This document shows, in pieces, positions 1 to 7,147 of a stretch of 21,022 nucleotides of DNA. The translations under genes were made by a program, and so were the position numbers. The notes under the pieces are model-generated. The model saw only the letters and a list, made by a program, of their open reading frames with translations. It was not told the origin of the DNA and made no database searches. The stretch is from contig CAIVHI010000426.1 in assembly GCA_903905685.1 (NCBI GenBank), forward strand, positions 1 to 21,022. Direction: 5' to 3'. Source of the stretch: an uncultured Bacteroidota bacterium. Lineage in GTDB: Bacteria; Bacteroidota; Bacteroidia; Chitinophagales; Chitinophagaceae. Each line of letters opens with the position of its first letter. Position 1 is the first letter of the stretch.

Positions 1-101
1 GAAATGTGTTTTTCTCTACTGCCTGTAATTTTCCCGATACCGGGCATGATAAAAAAGGCAGCGAGAACGCCCTGTAAAATCCACGCGACTGTATTCATCA
101 T
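1..101 (-). CDS. DoxX-like membrane protein, N-terminal fragment (partial)
   Basis: The reverse strand encodes a reading frame that opens with two adjacent ATG codons (101-99 and 98-96) and runs off the left edge after about 33 codons. The visible peptide has a hydrophobic first helix (NTVAWILQGVLAAFFIM) followed by PGIGKITGSREK. A first transmembrane segment ending in a small-residue/K motif is typical of the DoxX/DoxX-like family of small four-helix membrane proteins. A GGAGG-like stretch lies directly before the ATG pair, which favours the second ATG as the real start. The gene is divergent from the MerR-type regulator. Only the first helix is visible, so the family call is tentative and no function can be assigned. 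Confidence 0.5.
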   Translation of the reverse strand, partial: MMNTVAWILQGVLAAFFIMPGIGKITGSREKHI

Positions 102-297
102 CCTCCGTTTTTTCTTTTGGACAACGAAAGTAAATAAATATTCAAACTGAGACACTACCGGATATTCGGTTGGGATGGGCAAGGAAACGGGGGCCCCTCT
201 GTAGCATCTACTTGCAGTATGGCCGTACTTCTACCTCCATTTTCCACATTTCGGGTATGGAAATGGACTTTTCCACCGAAATCGTTGCAGGTTCCCT

Positions 298-305
298 TAA
301 TTTTG
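298..305 (+). promoter_or_regulatory. Candidate -7 promoter element for the MerR-led gene run
   Basis: TAATTTTG matches the Bacteroidota housekeeping -7 consensus TAnnTTTG and lies 23 bases before the ATG of the MerR-type gene. I see no convincing TTTG -33 box at the usual distance of about 19 bases, so this is a motif match in the right place rather than a proven promoter. The rest of 102-297 shows no gene; it contains only a GGGGCCCC palindrome near 190. Confidence 0.4.
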
Positions 306-328
306 TTTTCGTCATAACATAATAAATC

Positions 329-1033
329 ATGAGTTCATTCTTGCCATCCCTATTCGATTTGGATTTTACGCCCCCAAAAGAAGCGCCCAAACCTGCCGCG
401 CCAACGGAGATGGTCGGGGAGGCGGAACCGCAAGAGAGTCCAGTTGCCGCCGAAATCGAAGAGGCACCGATTGAGGCAGTTGTGGAAGTGACGCCCGCAA
501 GCAACGAGAATGGCCGCCAATTGCCTGAATCCGAAGACGCGCCCGTGCAAGCCATGGCGATGCCGGCAACCGCTGAGGAGGATGCTCCGGTTGATGCCAT
601 CCCCGAAGTAATCGGCCCGGGTGGCGAAGTGGATGCCCTTGCGCCTGAGCAACCCGCGAAAGCTGCGAAGCGCGGGCCGGCCAAAAAAGCAGACGTTCCC
701 GTTCCTGAAGACCCCAAGGGCGACAAACAATACTATACCATTGGTGAAGTGGCGGAGCTGTTCAAGGTGAACACTTCGCACGTCAGGTTCTGGACCAATG
801 AGTTCGAAATAAAGGTGCGCACCACCCGCAAGGGAGACCGGCTGTATACCAAGGAACAGATAGCCGAAATCAAAACCATCCACCACTTGGTGAAAGAGCG
901 CGGCTTCACGCTGAGCGGCGCAAAGGCCAAACTGAAAGAGCGCAAAAAAACCGAAGTGGCCGCTGTAGATTTGAAGACTTCCTTGCTTCAATTGCGGTCG
1001 CAATTGGTGGCCATCAGAAAACAACTGAAATAA
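329..1033 (+). CDS. MerR-family transcriptional regulator with long acidic N-terminal extension
   Basis: This 234-residue protein has two parts. Residues 1 to about 128 are low-complexity and rich in Pro, Ala and Glu, with no recognisable fold, and look intrinsically disordered. Residues 132 to about 205 form a MerR-type winged helix: YYTIGEVAELFKVNTSHVRFW is followed by a wing with R-KGDRLYT and a helix with LVKERGFTLSGAKAKL. The C-terminal 30 residues (LLQLRSQLVAIRKQL) should form the dimerising helix. Bacteroidota genomes commonly encode a stand-alone MerR protein of about 110-130 residues with this domain; the extension is the unusual part. There is no metal or ligand cysteine cluster, so the inducer is unknown. 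The start at 329 sits just after a -7 box and the Pro/Ala/Glu-rich composition begins there. The next gene follows after 3 bases. Confidence 0.85.
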   Translation: MSSFLPSLFDLDFTPPKEAPKPAAPTEMVGEAEPQESPVAAEIEEAPIEAVVEVTPASNENGRQLPESEDAPVQAMAMPATAEEDAPVDAIPEVIGPGGEVDALAPEQPAKAAKRGPAKKADVPVPEDPKGDKQYYTIGEVAELFKVNTSHVRFWTNEFEIKVRTTRKGDRLYTKEQIAEIKTIHHLVKERGFTLSGAKAKLKERKKTEVAAVDLKTSLLQLRSQLVAIRKQLK

Positions 1034-1036
1034 TTT

Positions 1037-1546
1037 ATGAGATACTGGATAATTGCCCTTTCAATATTCATCCAAACCACTACGATGGCCCAACAAAAAG
1101 CTTACGATGTGACCAAGGATTCGGCCAACGGCAGCTTGGTGTTTTGCGGCAAAGTGACCTATGCCGACCTCACCGGCGAAGCGACCTTCAACTGGATGCA
1201 CGATGGCTATGACGATTACAAGCCAAACCCGGCCTATACCGCCTACCTCACCGAAAACCTGCCCAAGTATTCCCTCACTGTCTTTTTGGGAACCTGGTGC
1301 GACGACTCGCACTACTGGGTGCCCAAATTGTTCAAACTGCTGCAAACCATAGGCTACCCCACCGAAAAAGTGGAACTTTACGGCGTAGACAGGCACAAAC
1401 AAACCAAGAATGGCGAGCAGGCCAAGTATAACCTTACCCTCGTGCCAGCCATCATTGTGCTGAAAGACGGCAAAGAGGTGGGCCGCATCACGGAGAGTCC
1501 GCAAAACGGCTTGGAGGCCGACTTGCAGCAAATCATTTCAAAATAA
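1037..1546 (+). CDS. Secreted thioredoxin-like protein with CxxS motif
   Basis: The 169-residue product starts with a short hydrophobic signal peptide (residues 1 to about 18, ending in TTTMAQQ), so it is expected in the periplasm. A thioredoxin-like fold is suggested by the strand LTVFLGTWCDDSH (residues 80-92), the helix after it, and the cis-proline segment LTLVPAIIVLKDGKEVGRI (residues 133-151). The active site reads W87-C88-D-D-S91: the second cysteine of CxxC is replaced by Ser. The only other cysteine is C37. CxxS thioredoxins are usually poor disulfide reductants and act in isomerase-type, glutathionylation or chaperone roles, so the redox activity here is uncertain. The gene lies 3 bases after the MerR gene and 19 bases before the ammonia-lyase gene, suggesting co-transcription. 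Confidence 0.75.
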   Translation: MRYWIIALSIFIQTTTMAQQKAYDVTKDSANGSLVFCGKVTYADLTGEATFNWMHDGYDDYKPNPAYTAYLTENLPKYSLTVFLGTWCDDSHYWVPKLFKLLQTIGYPTEKVELYGVDRHKQTKNGEQAKYNLTLVPAIIVLKDGKEVGRITESPQNGLEADLQQIISK

Positions 1547-1565
1547 CCATCAATACCATAACGAC

Positions 1566-3047
1566 ATGGAGCTACCCGGCCACCTTACGATATCCTTTTT
1601 GGAAACCGGCCTGCCACAACACATCACGTTGTCGGCCGAACTTTTGGAGCGCGTTCGCATCAACCGCGCCTACCTCGACGATAAAATCAAAACCGGCAAT
1701 ACCTACTACGGTATCAATACCGGATTCGGCTCGCTGTGCAATGTGCGCATTGCCGATGACGAACTGGCGTTACTGCAAGAAAACCTGGTTTGCTCGCACG
1801 CCTGCGGCATGGGTGCCACCCTGCCCGACGACATTGTGCGGCTCATGCTGCTGTTGAAAATACACGGCCTGGGGCAAGGCTATAGCGGTGTGCGCCCCGA
1901 AATTGTGCAACGCCTCGCCGACTTCTACAACTTCGGCATCATTCCCGTGGTCTACGAACTCGGTTCCCTGGGTGCCTCGGGCGACCTCGCACCATTGGCC
2001 CATTTGAGCATGCCGCTATTCGGCAAAGGAATGGTGCGCTATAACGGCGAAACCATAGCGGCCGCAGAAGCACTGCGTGCCGCCCGATTGGAGCCCATGC
2101 AACTTGCCGCCAAGGAAGGCTTGGCTTTGCTGAACGGCACCCAGTTTATGAGTTCACTCCTCACCGCCAGTCTTATCAAGGCCCGCAACCTGGCCTGCTG
2201 GGCCGATATTGCCGCAGCCATGTCGGGCGATGCCTTTATGGTGAAAGACGAACCGTTCAAGCACCCCATACACCGGGTGCGGCCACACCAAGGGCAATTG
2301 TCTACCGCCGCCCGCATGTTGCGCCTATTCGAAGGCAGCGGTATCACCCCATTGCCCAAGGAACAGGTGCAAGACCCCTATTCCTTCCGGTGCATTCCGC
2401 AGGTGCACGGTGCATCCAAGGATGTACTCGACACCGTGGCCAGGGTGGTGGAGACCGAAATCAACTCAGTGACCGACAACCCCATCGTCTTCCACGACGA
2501 AGACGCCATTATGAGCGGCGGCAATTTCCACGGGCAAACCCTTGCCCTCCATGCCGACTTTGCCGCTATGGGCATTGCAGAACTGGGCAATATATCGGAA
2601 CGCCGCACCTACCTGCTGGTGTCGGGCCAGCGGGGACTGAAGCCTTTCCTGGCGCCCAACCCCGGCCTGAACAGCGGGTTCATGATTGCGCAGTATACCG
2701 CCGCAGCCATCGTAAGCCAAAATAAACAGTATTGCACGCCGGCATCGGTAGACAGCATTGTGAGCAGCAATGGGCAGGAAGACCATGTGAGCATGGGTGC
2801 CAATGCCGCCGTAAAGCTGCTTAAAGTGGTGGCCAATACCCAACGCGTGCTGGCTATTGAACTGCTTACGGCCGCCCAAGCGCTGGAGTCGCGGCGACCA
2901 ATGCGGTCGTCGCCCATCATAGAGCAGGTTTTTGCAGATTTGCGCAAAGTGGCCTCCTACATGCCGCAAGACGATATTTTGCACGACAAAATGGTGGCCG
3001 CCGAGCATTTTTTGAACCGCAGTGCCGCTACCTACATCAATGGATAG
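1566..3047 (+). CDS. hutH: Histidine ammonia-lyase (HAL/TAL superfamily)
   Basis: The product has 493 residues, normal for bacterial HAL. It carries the Ala-Ser-Gly triad that cyclises to the MIO electrophile at residues 137-139 within GSLGASGDLAPLAHL. Other family signatures are YYGINTGFGS (catalytic Tyr48), NGTQ (Asn190), QDPYSFRCIPQVHG (residues 269-282) and GQEDHVSMG (residues 403-411). HAL converts L-histidine to urocanate and ammonia. Ser77-His78 (SHACG) at the substrate-selectivity position is seen in both histidine and tyrosine lyases, while the QEDHVSMG loop is typical of HAL, so histidine is preferred but tyrosine is possible. No hutU, hutI or hutG gene is nearby. The ATG follows the thioredoxin-like gene by 19 bases, and the 3' end overlaps the glycosyltransferase gene. 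Confidence 0.88.
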   Translation: MELPGHLTISFLETGLPQHITLSAELLERVRINRAYLDDKIKTGNTYYGINTGFGSLCNVRIADDELALLQENLVCSHACGMGATLPDDIVRLMLLLKIHGLGQGYSGVRPEIVQRLADFYNFGIIPVVYELGSLGASGDLAPLAHLSMPLFGKGMVRYNGETIAAAEALRAARLEPMQLAAKEGLALLNGTQFMSSLLTASLIKARNLACWADIAAAMSGDAFMVKDEPFKHPIHRVRPHQGQLSTAARMLRLFEGSGITPLPKEQVQDPYSFRCIPQVHGASKDVLDTVARVVETEINSVTDNPIVFHDEDAIMSGGNFHGQTLALHADFAAMGIAELGNISERRTYLLVSGQRGLKPFLAPNPGLNSGFMIAQYTAAAIVSQNKQYCTPASVDSIVSSNGQEDHVSMGANAAVKLLKVVANTQRVLAIELLTAAQALESRRPMRSSPIIEQVFADLRKVASYMPQDDILHDKMVAAEHFLNRSAATYING

Positions 3048-3981
3048 CCCAATGCCGAACAATACGGCGGCAACCGGGCACCAAGGCAATTTCTTGGTGT
3101 TTCTGTGCTATGGCAACATCGGCATTTTCCACGAGTGTGCCTATGCTTTGCTCACACTGTCGCGGCTTTATGGCGGGAAACTGCCCGACGATTGGGAGAT
3201 TTGGATTTATACCGACAAGCCCGAATTTTTCCGGGCGCTTGGCGGCTGTCCGCTGCCCCTGCACTACCGCACACTGGACGCGGCCACCATACAGCAGTGG
3301 AAAGGGCCGCATGGGTTTGTGCATCGCGTCAAGATTGCACTTTTGCAGGAATTTGCGGCAGCTCATACCGGCAACATCCTATATTCCGACACCGATGTGG
3401 TGTTCTCCGACCGGCTGGAACCCGTTTTTTCGAAAATTGGGTATGGCAGTTTATACATGCATGTGGCTGAGGGCATTGTGGGTGAAGGGCATAATCCGGT
3501 GCTGACCAAACTGGCCAAGCACACCAGGCGCCACCACCTGCAGTCACCCTCCGGGCAGCCCCTGGCCCAGATGGTCATGTGGAATGCCGGCGTATTGGGC
3601 TTCAACTCCCGCCTTGCGACGTTGCTGGAGGGAGTCCTCGAATTTACCGATCGCGAATATGGCAGGTTCCCGAAGCACATCGTGGAGCAGTTCGCATTCT
3701 CCGTATACTTCGGTCAGCACGGCCCCATTAAATCGGCCGCCCACTACATCACCCACTATTGGAACCTGAAAGAGGCACGGCACGTGCTGGAGGCCTTTTT
3801 TGTCAAATACGCCTCATCCCCCTGGAGCGAGTTGGCCGATTATTCCCAACTCATCCACATCCCCGTCATGATGCAGGACAAAGCCAACTTCTACCGCAAC
3901 CGATCGCTTGCCGGCAAAATGCTGAAAAAAACGTGGCTGCCCGCCGTGCCCAATTGGGAGGAGTTGGTGCGACAGTTGTGA
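3040..3981 (+). CDS. Putative GT-A-fold glycosyltransferase
   Basis: The frame encodes about 313 residues with no signal peptide, so it is probably cytoplasmic. Near the N-terminus is a Rossmann-like opening (FLVFLCYGNIGIFHECAYAL). Residues 111-122 read GNILYSDTDVVF, a hydrophobic strand running into a D-x-D motif, the metal/nucleotide-sugar binding signature of GT-A enzymes. MWNAGVLGF (residues 180-188) resembles the acceptor-side NAG motif of GT8-like families. The specific sugar and acceptor cannot be told. I chose ATG 3040, which overlaps the lyase stop by 8 bases; GTG 3022 and ATG 3052 are in-frame alternatives. The overlap implies translational coupling with the lyase. The 3' end converges on gpmI. 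Confidence 0.65.
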   Translation: MDSPMPNNTAATGHQGNFLVFLCYGNIGIFHECAYALLTLSRLYGGKLPDDWEIWIYTDKPEFFRALGGCPLPLHYRTLDAATIQQWKGPHGFVHRVKIALLQEFAAAHTGNILYSDTDVVFSDRLEPVFSKIGYGSLYMHVAEGIVGEGHNPVLTKLAKHTRRHHLQSPSGQPLAQMVMWNAGVLGFNSRLATLLEGVLEFTDREYGRFPKHIVEQFAFSVYFGQHGPIKSAAHYITHYWNLKEARHVLEAFFVKYASSPWSELADYSQLIHIPVMMQDKANFYRNRSLAGKMLKKTWLPAVPNWEELVRQL

Positions 3982-4012
3982 GGGAGGCGGCGGGATTCGA
4001 ACGCGATAACCA

Positions 4013-4047
4013 ACACCGTTTTTCGCCGGTCTTGCAAAAAGCGGTGT
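4013..4047. terminator. Imperfect inverted repeat in the convergent gap
   Basis: ACACCG-TTTTT-CGC on the left pairs with GCAAAAAGCGGTGT on the right, with one bulged base and a 7-8 base loop. It lies between the glycosyltransferase stop and the gpmI stop, which face each other, so it could end either transcript. There is no clean T-tract after the stem on either strand, so termination is inferred from position and stem strength only. It overlaps a stretch resembling a tRNA 3' half on the minus strand. Confidence 0.35.
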
Positions 4048-4060
4048 GTGCTGTACATTT

Positions 4061-4082
4061 TAATGGCCTGATCAAGCCATTA
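4061..4082. terminator. Palindromic hairpin downstream of gpmI
   Basis: TAATGGC and GCCATTA form a 7-bp stem; the central eight bases (CTGATCAA) are themselves almost palindromic. The hairpin starts 25 bases beyond the gpmI stop codon. No T-run follows on either strand, so it may stabilise or process the transcript rather than terminate it outright. Confidence 0.35.
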
Positions 4083-4106
4083 TCCTTGAAGCCCCAACGC
4101 CGTCCG

Positions 4107-5648
4107 CTACGCAAACTTTAGCAACTCCTTGCCGGTCATTTCCTTCGGCACGGGAATACCCATGTAGAACAGTATGGAAGGTGCGATGTCGGCCAGTTTG
4201 CCCGAGCTCAGGGTGCAGTTGGTTTTGTTGTGGTCGTTGGAGATGAAGAAAAGCGGTACGGGGTTGAGGCTGTGTGCGGTATTGGGCGATCCGTCTTCAT
4301 TCACCATGAAATCGGCATTGCCGTGGTCTGCCGTCAGGAATATCGAGTAACCCTGTTTCAGGGCCTCGGGCACAATGCGTGCCACACAGGCATCCACGGT
4401 TTCCACTGCTTTTGTAACGGCACTCCACACGCCCGTATGGCCCACCATATCGGCATTCGCGAAATTGAGGCAGATGAAATCGGCGGTCTGCGCTGTGATT
4501 TCGGGCAATATGGCGTCGGTCAACTCCACTGCACTCATCTCCGGCTTTTGATCGTAGGTAGACACTGTGCGGGGTGAAGGAATCATGATGCGTTTTTCTC
4601 CAACAAACGGTGCTTCGCGGCCACCTGAAAAGAAGAACGTGACGTGTGGGTATTTTTCGGTCTCGGCGATGCGTATCTGCGTCTTGCCGGCATGCTCCAA
4701 CACCTCACCCAAGGTGTTGCGCAAATCGCTGTTTTCGAACAGGATGTGCATACCCTTGAAGTCCTTGCTGTATTCCGTCATTGTGACATAGTAGAGCGGC
4801 ACCACATGCATGTCCTGCTCGGGGAAGTCCTGCTGGGTGAGCGCCATGGTGATTTCGCGGCAGCGGTCGGTGCGGAAGTTGAAGCACACCACCACATCGC
4901 CTTCCTGTATCAGTGATTTGGGACTGCCGTCGGCATGGGTCAGGATGATGGGTTTGATGAACTCGTCGGTAACACCCGACTCATAGGACGCAGTCATCGC
5001 GGCAATCGGGTCGGTAGCCTTGGTGCCTGTGCCCTTGGTGAGGGCATCGTAGGCCACCTTCACCCGCTCCCAACGTTTGTCGCGGTCCATGGCATAAAAC
5101 CTGCCCGTAATGTCGGCCAGTATGGCGCCCGTTTTTTGGGTGTGGGTATACAATTCTTCAATGAAGGCCAAGCCGCTTTTGGGGTCGGTATCCCGTCCGT
5201 CGGTAAAGGCATGAACGGCCACTTGGGGCACACCTGCGGTCTGCGCCATAGTGCACAGAGCCTTGATGTGGTCGATGTGGGAGTGAACCCCACCATCGCT
5301 CACCAAGCCCATGAAGTGCAGCGTTTTGCCTGTCGATTTGGCATGGTCGAAAGCAGCCACCAGTACCGGGTTCTTTTCCAGTTCGCCATTCTTGATGGCT
5401 ACGTTGATGCGCTCCAGTTCTTGATACACAATGCGACCCGCACCAATGTTGAGGTGACCCACCTCGGAGTTGCCCATTTGTCCGTCGGGCAAGCCTACCA
5501 ATTCGCCACACGTAATGAGTTCGGCATTGGGGTAACGGTCATAGAGGCCCTTCACAAAGGGCACATTCGCATTGGCTATGGCATCGGCGGCCGGCACCTT
5601 GCCATGACCCCAACCATCCATAATGATCAACATTGCTTTCTTCGACAT
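4107..5648 (-). CDS. gpmI: 2,3-bisphosphoglycerate-independent phosphoglycerate mutase
   Basis: The 513-residue product interconverts 3-phosphoglycerate and 2-phosphoglycerate in glycolysis and gluconeogenesis, using two metal ions (usually manganese) and a phosphoserine intermediate. The length is standard. The N-terminus MSKKAMLIIMDGWG gives the metal-binding Asp11. GNSEVGHLNIGAGR holds the catalytic Ser61. VSDGGVHSHIDH carries His122, and TDGRDTDPKSG and FRTDRCREIT are further substrate-binding segments. TADHGNAD near the C-terminus supplies the remaining metal ligands. The ATG at 5648 gives the canonical N-terminus and has a -7 box about 42 bases upstream. It is a single-gene unit, convergent with the glycosyltransferase. 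With pfkA at 18605 it is one of two glycolytic genes in the window. All key residues look intact. Confidence 0.97.
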   Translation of the reverse strand: MSKKAMLIIMDGWGHGKVPAADAIANANVPFVKGLYDRYPNAELITCGELVGLPDGQMGNSEVGHLNIGAGRIVYQELERINVAIKNGELEKNPVLVAAFDHAKSTGKTLHFMGLVSDGGVHSHIDHIKALCTMAQTAGVPQVAVHAFTDGRDTDPKSGLAFIEELYTHTQKTGAILADITGRFYAMDRDKRWERVKVAYDALTKGTGTKATDPIAAMTASYESGVTDEFIKPIILTHADGSPKSLIQEGDVVVCFNFRTDRCREITMALTQQDFPEQDMHVVPLYYVTMTEYSKDFKGMHILFENSDLRNTLGEVLEHAGKTQIRIAETEKYPHVTFFFSGGREAPFVGEKRIMIPSPRTVSTYDQKPEMSAVELTDAILPEITAQTADFICLNFANADMVGHTGVWSAVTKAVETVDACVARIVPEALKQGYSIFLTADHGNADFMVNEDGSPNTAHSLNPVPLFFISNDHNKTNCTLSSGKLADIAPSILFYMGIPVPKEMTGKELLKFA

Positions 5649-5676
5649 AAGTGCGAAGTTAAGGAAACTAGGCGTT

Positions 5677-6105
5677 ATGGCTTATCATTCAAAAATACAA
5701 TGTGGCAGTCCTCGGCTTCACTTTTCATTTAAATATATTAGTATTTATGCGAGTTGTGATTGGTCTGCGTTTCGAACCCGATTATTGCCAAAATCCTGCG
5801 GTAAGGGCATATCCCCCGCACCACTTGTACCACCCGATGTCGCAATTGTCAAAATCGGCGGTTACTACGTATTGAGATTCACGTTTCACACTTGCAATGT
5901 CGAATGCAACACTTGGACACTTGTTTACTGGCAAGCTGACGACGTGCCCTATGCCGATGGTACGAAAACACGGGTGGCGGTCTTGAATTGCAGTTCACCG
6001 TTCCCTCAATCTTTTGATTACAGAATATACCCGATTGTTTTAGCCGCAAGTGGCGAGCCCGCCTTCGATTACTGGTATGGAATTTTGGACTGCAATTACA
6101 ATTGA
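5677..6105 (+). CDS. Doubtful orphan ORF, cysteine- and aromatic-rich C-terminal part
   Basis: An open frame extends from 5623 (inside the gpmI start, antisense) or the ATG at 5677 to the stop at 6105, about 142 residues from 5677. The first third is unconvincing as protein and overlaps the gpmI promoter region. From about residue 60 onward it resembles a real beta-rich domain, with alternating hydrophobics, many Tyr/Trp, and cysteines at CNVEC, LNCSS and LDCNYN. There is no signal peptide, recognisable family or good ribosome site. It may be a small unknown gene, the C-terminal remnant of a longer secreted protein, or chance. The surrounding stretch 5649-6236 holds nothing else I can support. 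Confidence 0.3.
   Translation: MAYHSKIQCGSPRLHFSFKYISIYASCDWSAFRTRLLPKSCGKGISPAPLVPPDVAIVKIGGYYVLRFTFHTCNVECNTWTLVYWQADDVPYADGTKTRVAVLNCSSPFPQSFDYRIYPIVLAASGEPAFDYWYGILDCNYN
5690..5697 (-). promoter_or_regulatory. Candidate -7 promoter element for gpmI
   Basis: On the minus strand the sequence reads TATTTTTG, a full match to the Bacteroidota -7 consensus TAnnTTTG, about 42 bases before the gpmI ATG. No clear -33 box is seen. The identical octamer lies ahead of the bcp and SurA-like genes on the same strand. Confidence 0.45.
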
Positions 6106-6236
6106 CCGCAGGTAGTGTGGAGATACCGTAACTCGCCGCGACGTAGCCAGCCCTAATGCACGTCGAGTCGTGATTATTTATAGTTTTACAAACACCTGGA
6201 CAGAAAAAGAGGTTTCTTCAACTCCCCCACCACCCC

Positions 6237-7082
6237 ATGCGCCACATCACCCTCCTCCTCGCCCTGATTTGCACCGCTGCCGGGTATGCCCAGCCCGCTA
6301 CCGATTCATCCGGGGCATTTGTGCTGGGCACGGTGCGCAAAATACACTCGGCAGTGCTGGGGGAAAATAGGATATTGAACATCTACCTCCCGGCGGGCTA
6401 CGGGCACAACGATACCGCCCACTACCCGGTCATCTACCTCCTCGATGGCTCGGTCGATGAGGACTTCATCCACATTGCGGGGCTGGTGCAGTTCAACAGC
6501 CTACCGTGGGTGTACCGCCTGCCGGAGACCATCGTGGTGGGCATTGCCAATGCAGACCGCAAGCGCGACTTCACCTACCCCAGCACCGTGCCCGATGAAT
6601 TGAAACGCTTCCCCACCACCGGCGGCTCGACACGCTTCACCAATTACCTCGAAAAAGAAGTGGTGCCCTATGTGGAGGCCAACTTCAGGACGGGCAAAAC
6701 CCGAACCATCATTGGGCAGTCGCTGGGTGGGTTGCTGTGCACCGAAATTTTGTTCACTTGCCCCGAGCTGTTCGACAACTACATCATCATCAGTCCCAGC
6801 TTGTGGTGGGACAATGGCTCGCTGCTGGCACGCTCGCCACGCATATTGGAAGCCGGCTATGCCAAGCCCACCAAAATTTACATAGGTGTGGGCAAGGAAG
6901 GACTTGGCCCCAGTAGCACCCCGCACGTCATGGAAGTGGATGCCAACCTGCTGGCCGAGAAACTGAAGAACGGCAAAAGCAAGGCTGTCACCACCTATTT
7001 CGACTACCTACCCACCGAAAACCACGCCACCATCACCCATCATGCCGTTACAAACGCCATAGAAACCCTGTGGAAGCCCTAA
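6237..7082 (+). CDS. Secreted alpha/beta-hydrolase, esterase D / IroE-like family
   Basis: The 281-residue product starts with a signal peptide (MRHITLLLALICTAAGYAQ, cleavage around residue 19), so it acts in the periplasm or outside the cell. Residues 43-70 (ENRILNIYLPAGY to YPVIYLLDG) are the typical opening of the esterase-D/ferric-enterobactin-esterase-like family (COG2819). GQSLGG at residues 160-165 is the nucleophile elbow with Ser162. PSLWWDNG is the conserved post-elbow strand, and ENH (His263) near the C-terminus should supply the catalytic His. Family members cleave acyl esters or siderophore esters; the substrate here is unknown, and no siderophore gene is adjacent. A near-match to a -7 box (TAGTTTTA) lies at 6181. 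The gene precedes accD by 65 bases. Confidence 0.85.
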   Translation: MRHITLLLALICTAAGYAQPATDSSGAFVLGTVRKIHSAVLGENRILNIYLPAGYGHNDTAHYPVIYLLDGSVDEDFIHIAGLVQFNSLPWVYRLPETIVVGIANADRKRDFTYPSTVPDELKRFPTTGGSTRFTNYLEKEVVPYVEANFRTGKTRTIIGQSLGGLLCTEILFTCPELFDNYIIISPSLWWDNGSLLARSPRILEAGYAKPTKIYIGVGKEGLGPSSTPHVMEVDANLLAEKLKNGKSKAVTTYFDYLPTENHATITHHAVTNAIETLWKP

Positions 7083-7121
7083 CCGGCAAAAGCCCGTCCA
7101 CGTATTGCGCCGATAACTCCT

Positions 7122-7129
7122 TATATTTG
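7122..7129 (+). promoter_or_regulatory. Candidate -7 promoter element for accD
   Basis: TATATTTG exactly fits TAnnTTTG and lies 18 bases before the accD ATG at 7148, between the esterase stop and accD. A TTG occurs at 7105, but the 14-base spacing is shorter than usual. It suggests accD-smpB-tadA can be transcribed independently of the esterase. Confidence 0.45.
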
Positions 7130-7147
7130 CCGTCTAATTTTTATCAT

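Noticed and set aside
208..1024. Minus-strand frames opposite the MerR-type gene
   Set aside because: They are low-complexity Ser/Gly/Ala or Arg/Phe-rich translations opposite a frame with a clear MerR helix-turn-helix.
2466..3089. Minus-strand frame of 207 codons opposite hutH
   Set aside because: Shadow of the ammonia-lyase gene, with no domain and no promoter.
4935..5732. Plus-strand open frame of 265 codons opposite gpmI
   Set aside because: GpmI has all catalytic motifs; the opposite frame lacks any recognisable domain and is explained by codon bias of the real strand.
5766..5800. T-loop-like TTTCGAACCCG in the gap after gpmI
   Set aside because: Flanking bases do not form a T-stem, and no acceptor or anticodon arm is found at the expected distances.
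7070..7147. Upstream extension of accD
   Set aside because: The added residues overlap the esterase stop region and do not resemble AccD, whose normal N-terminus begins at 7148 after a promoter-like box.
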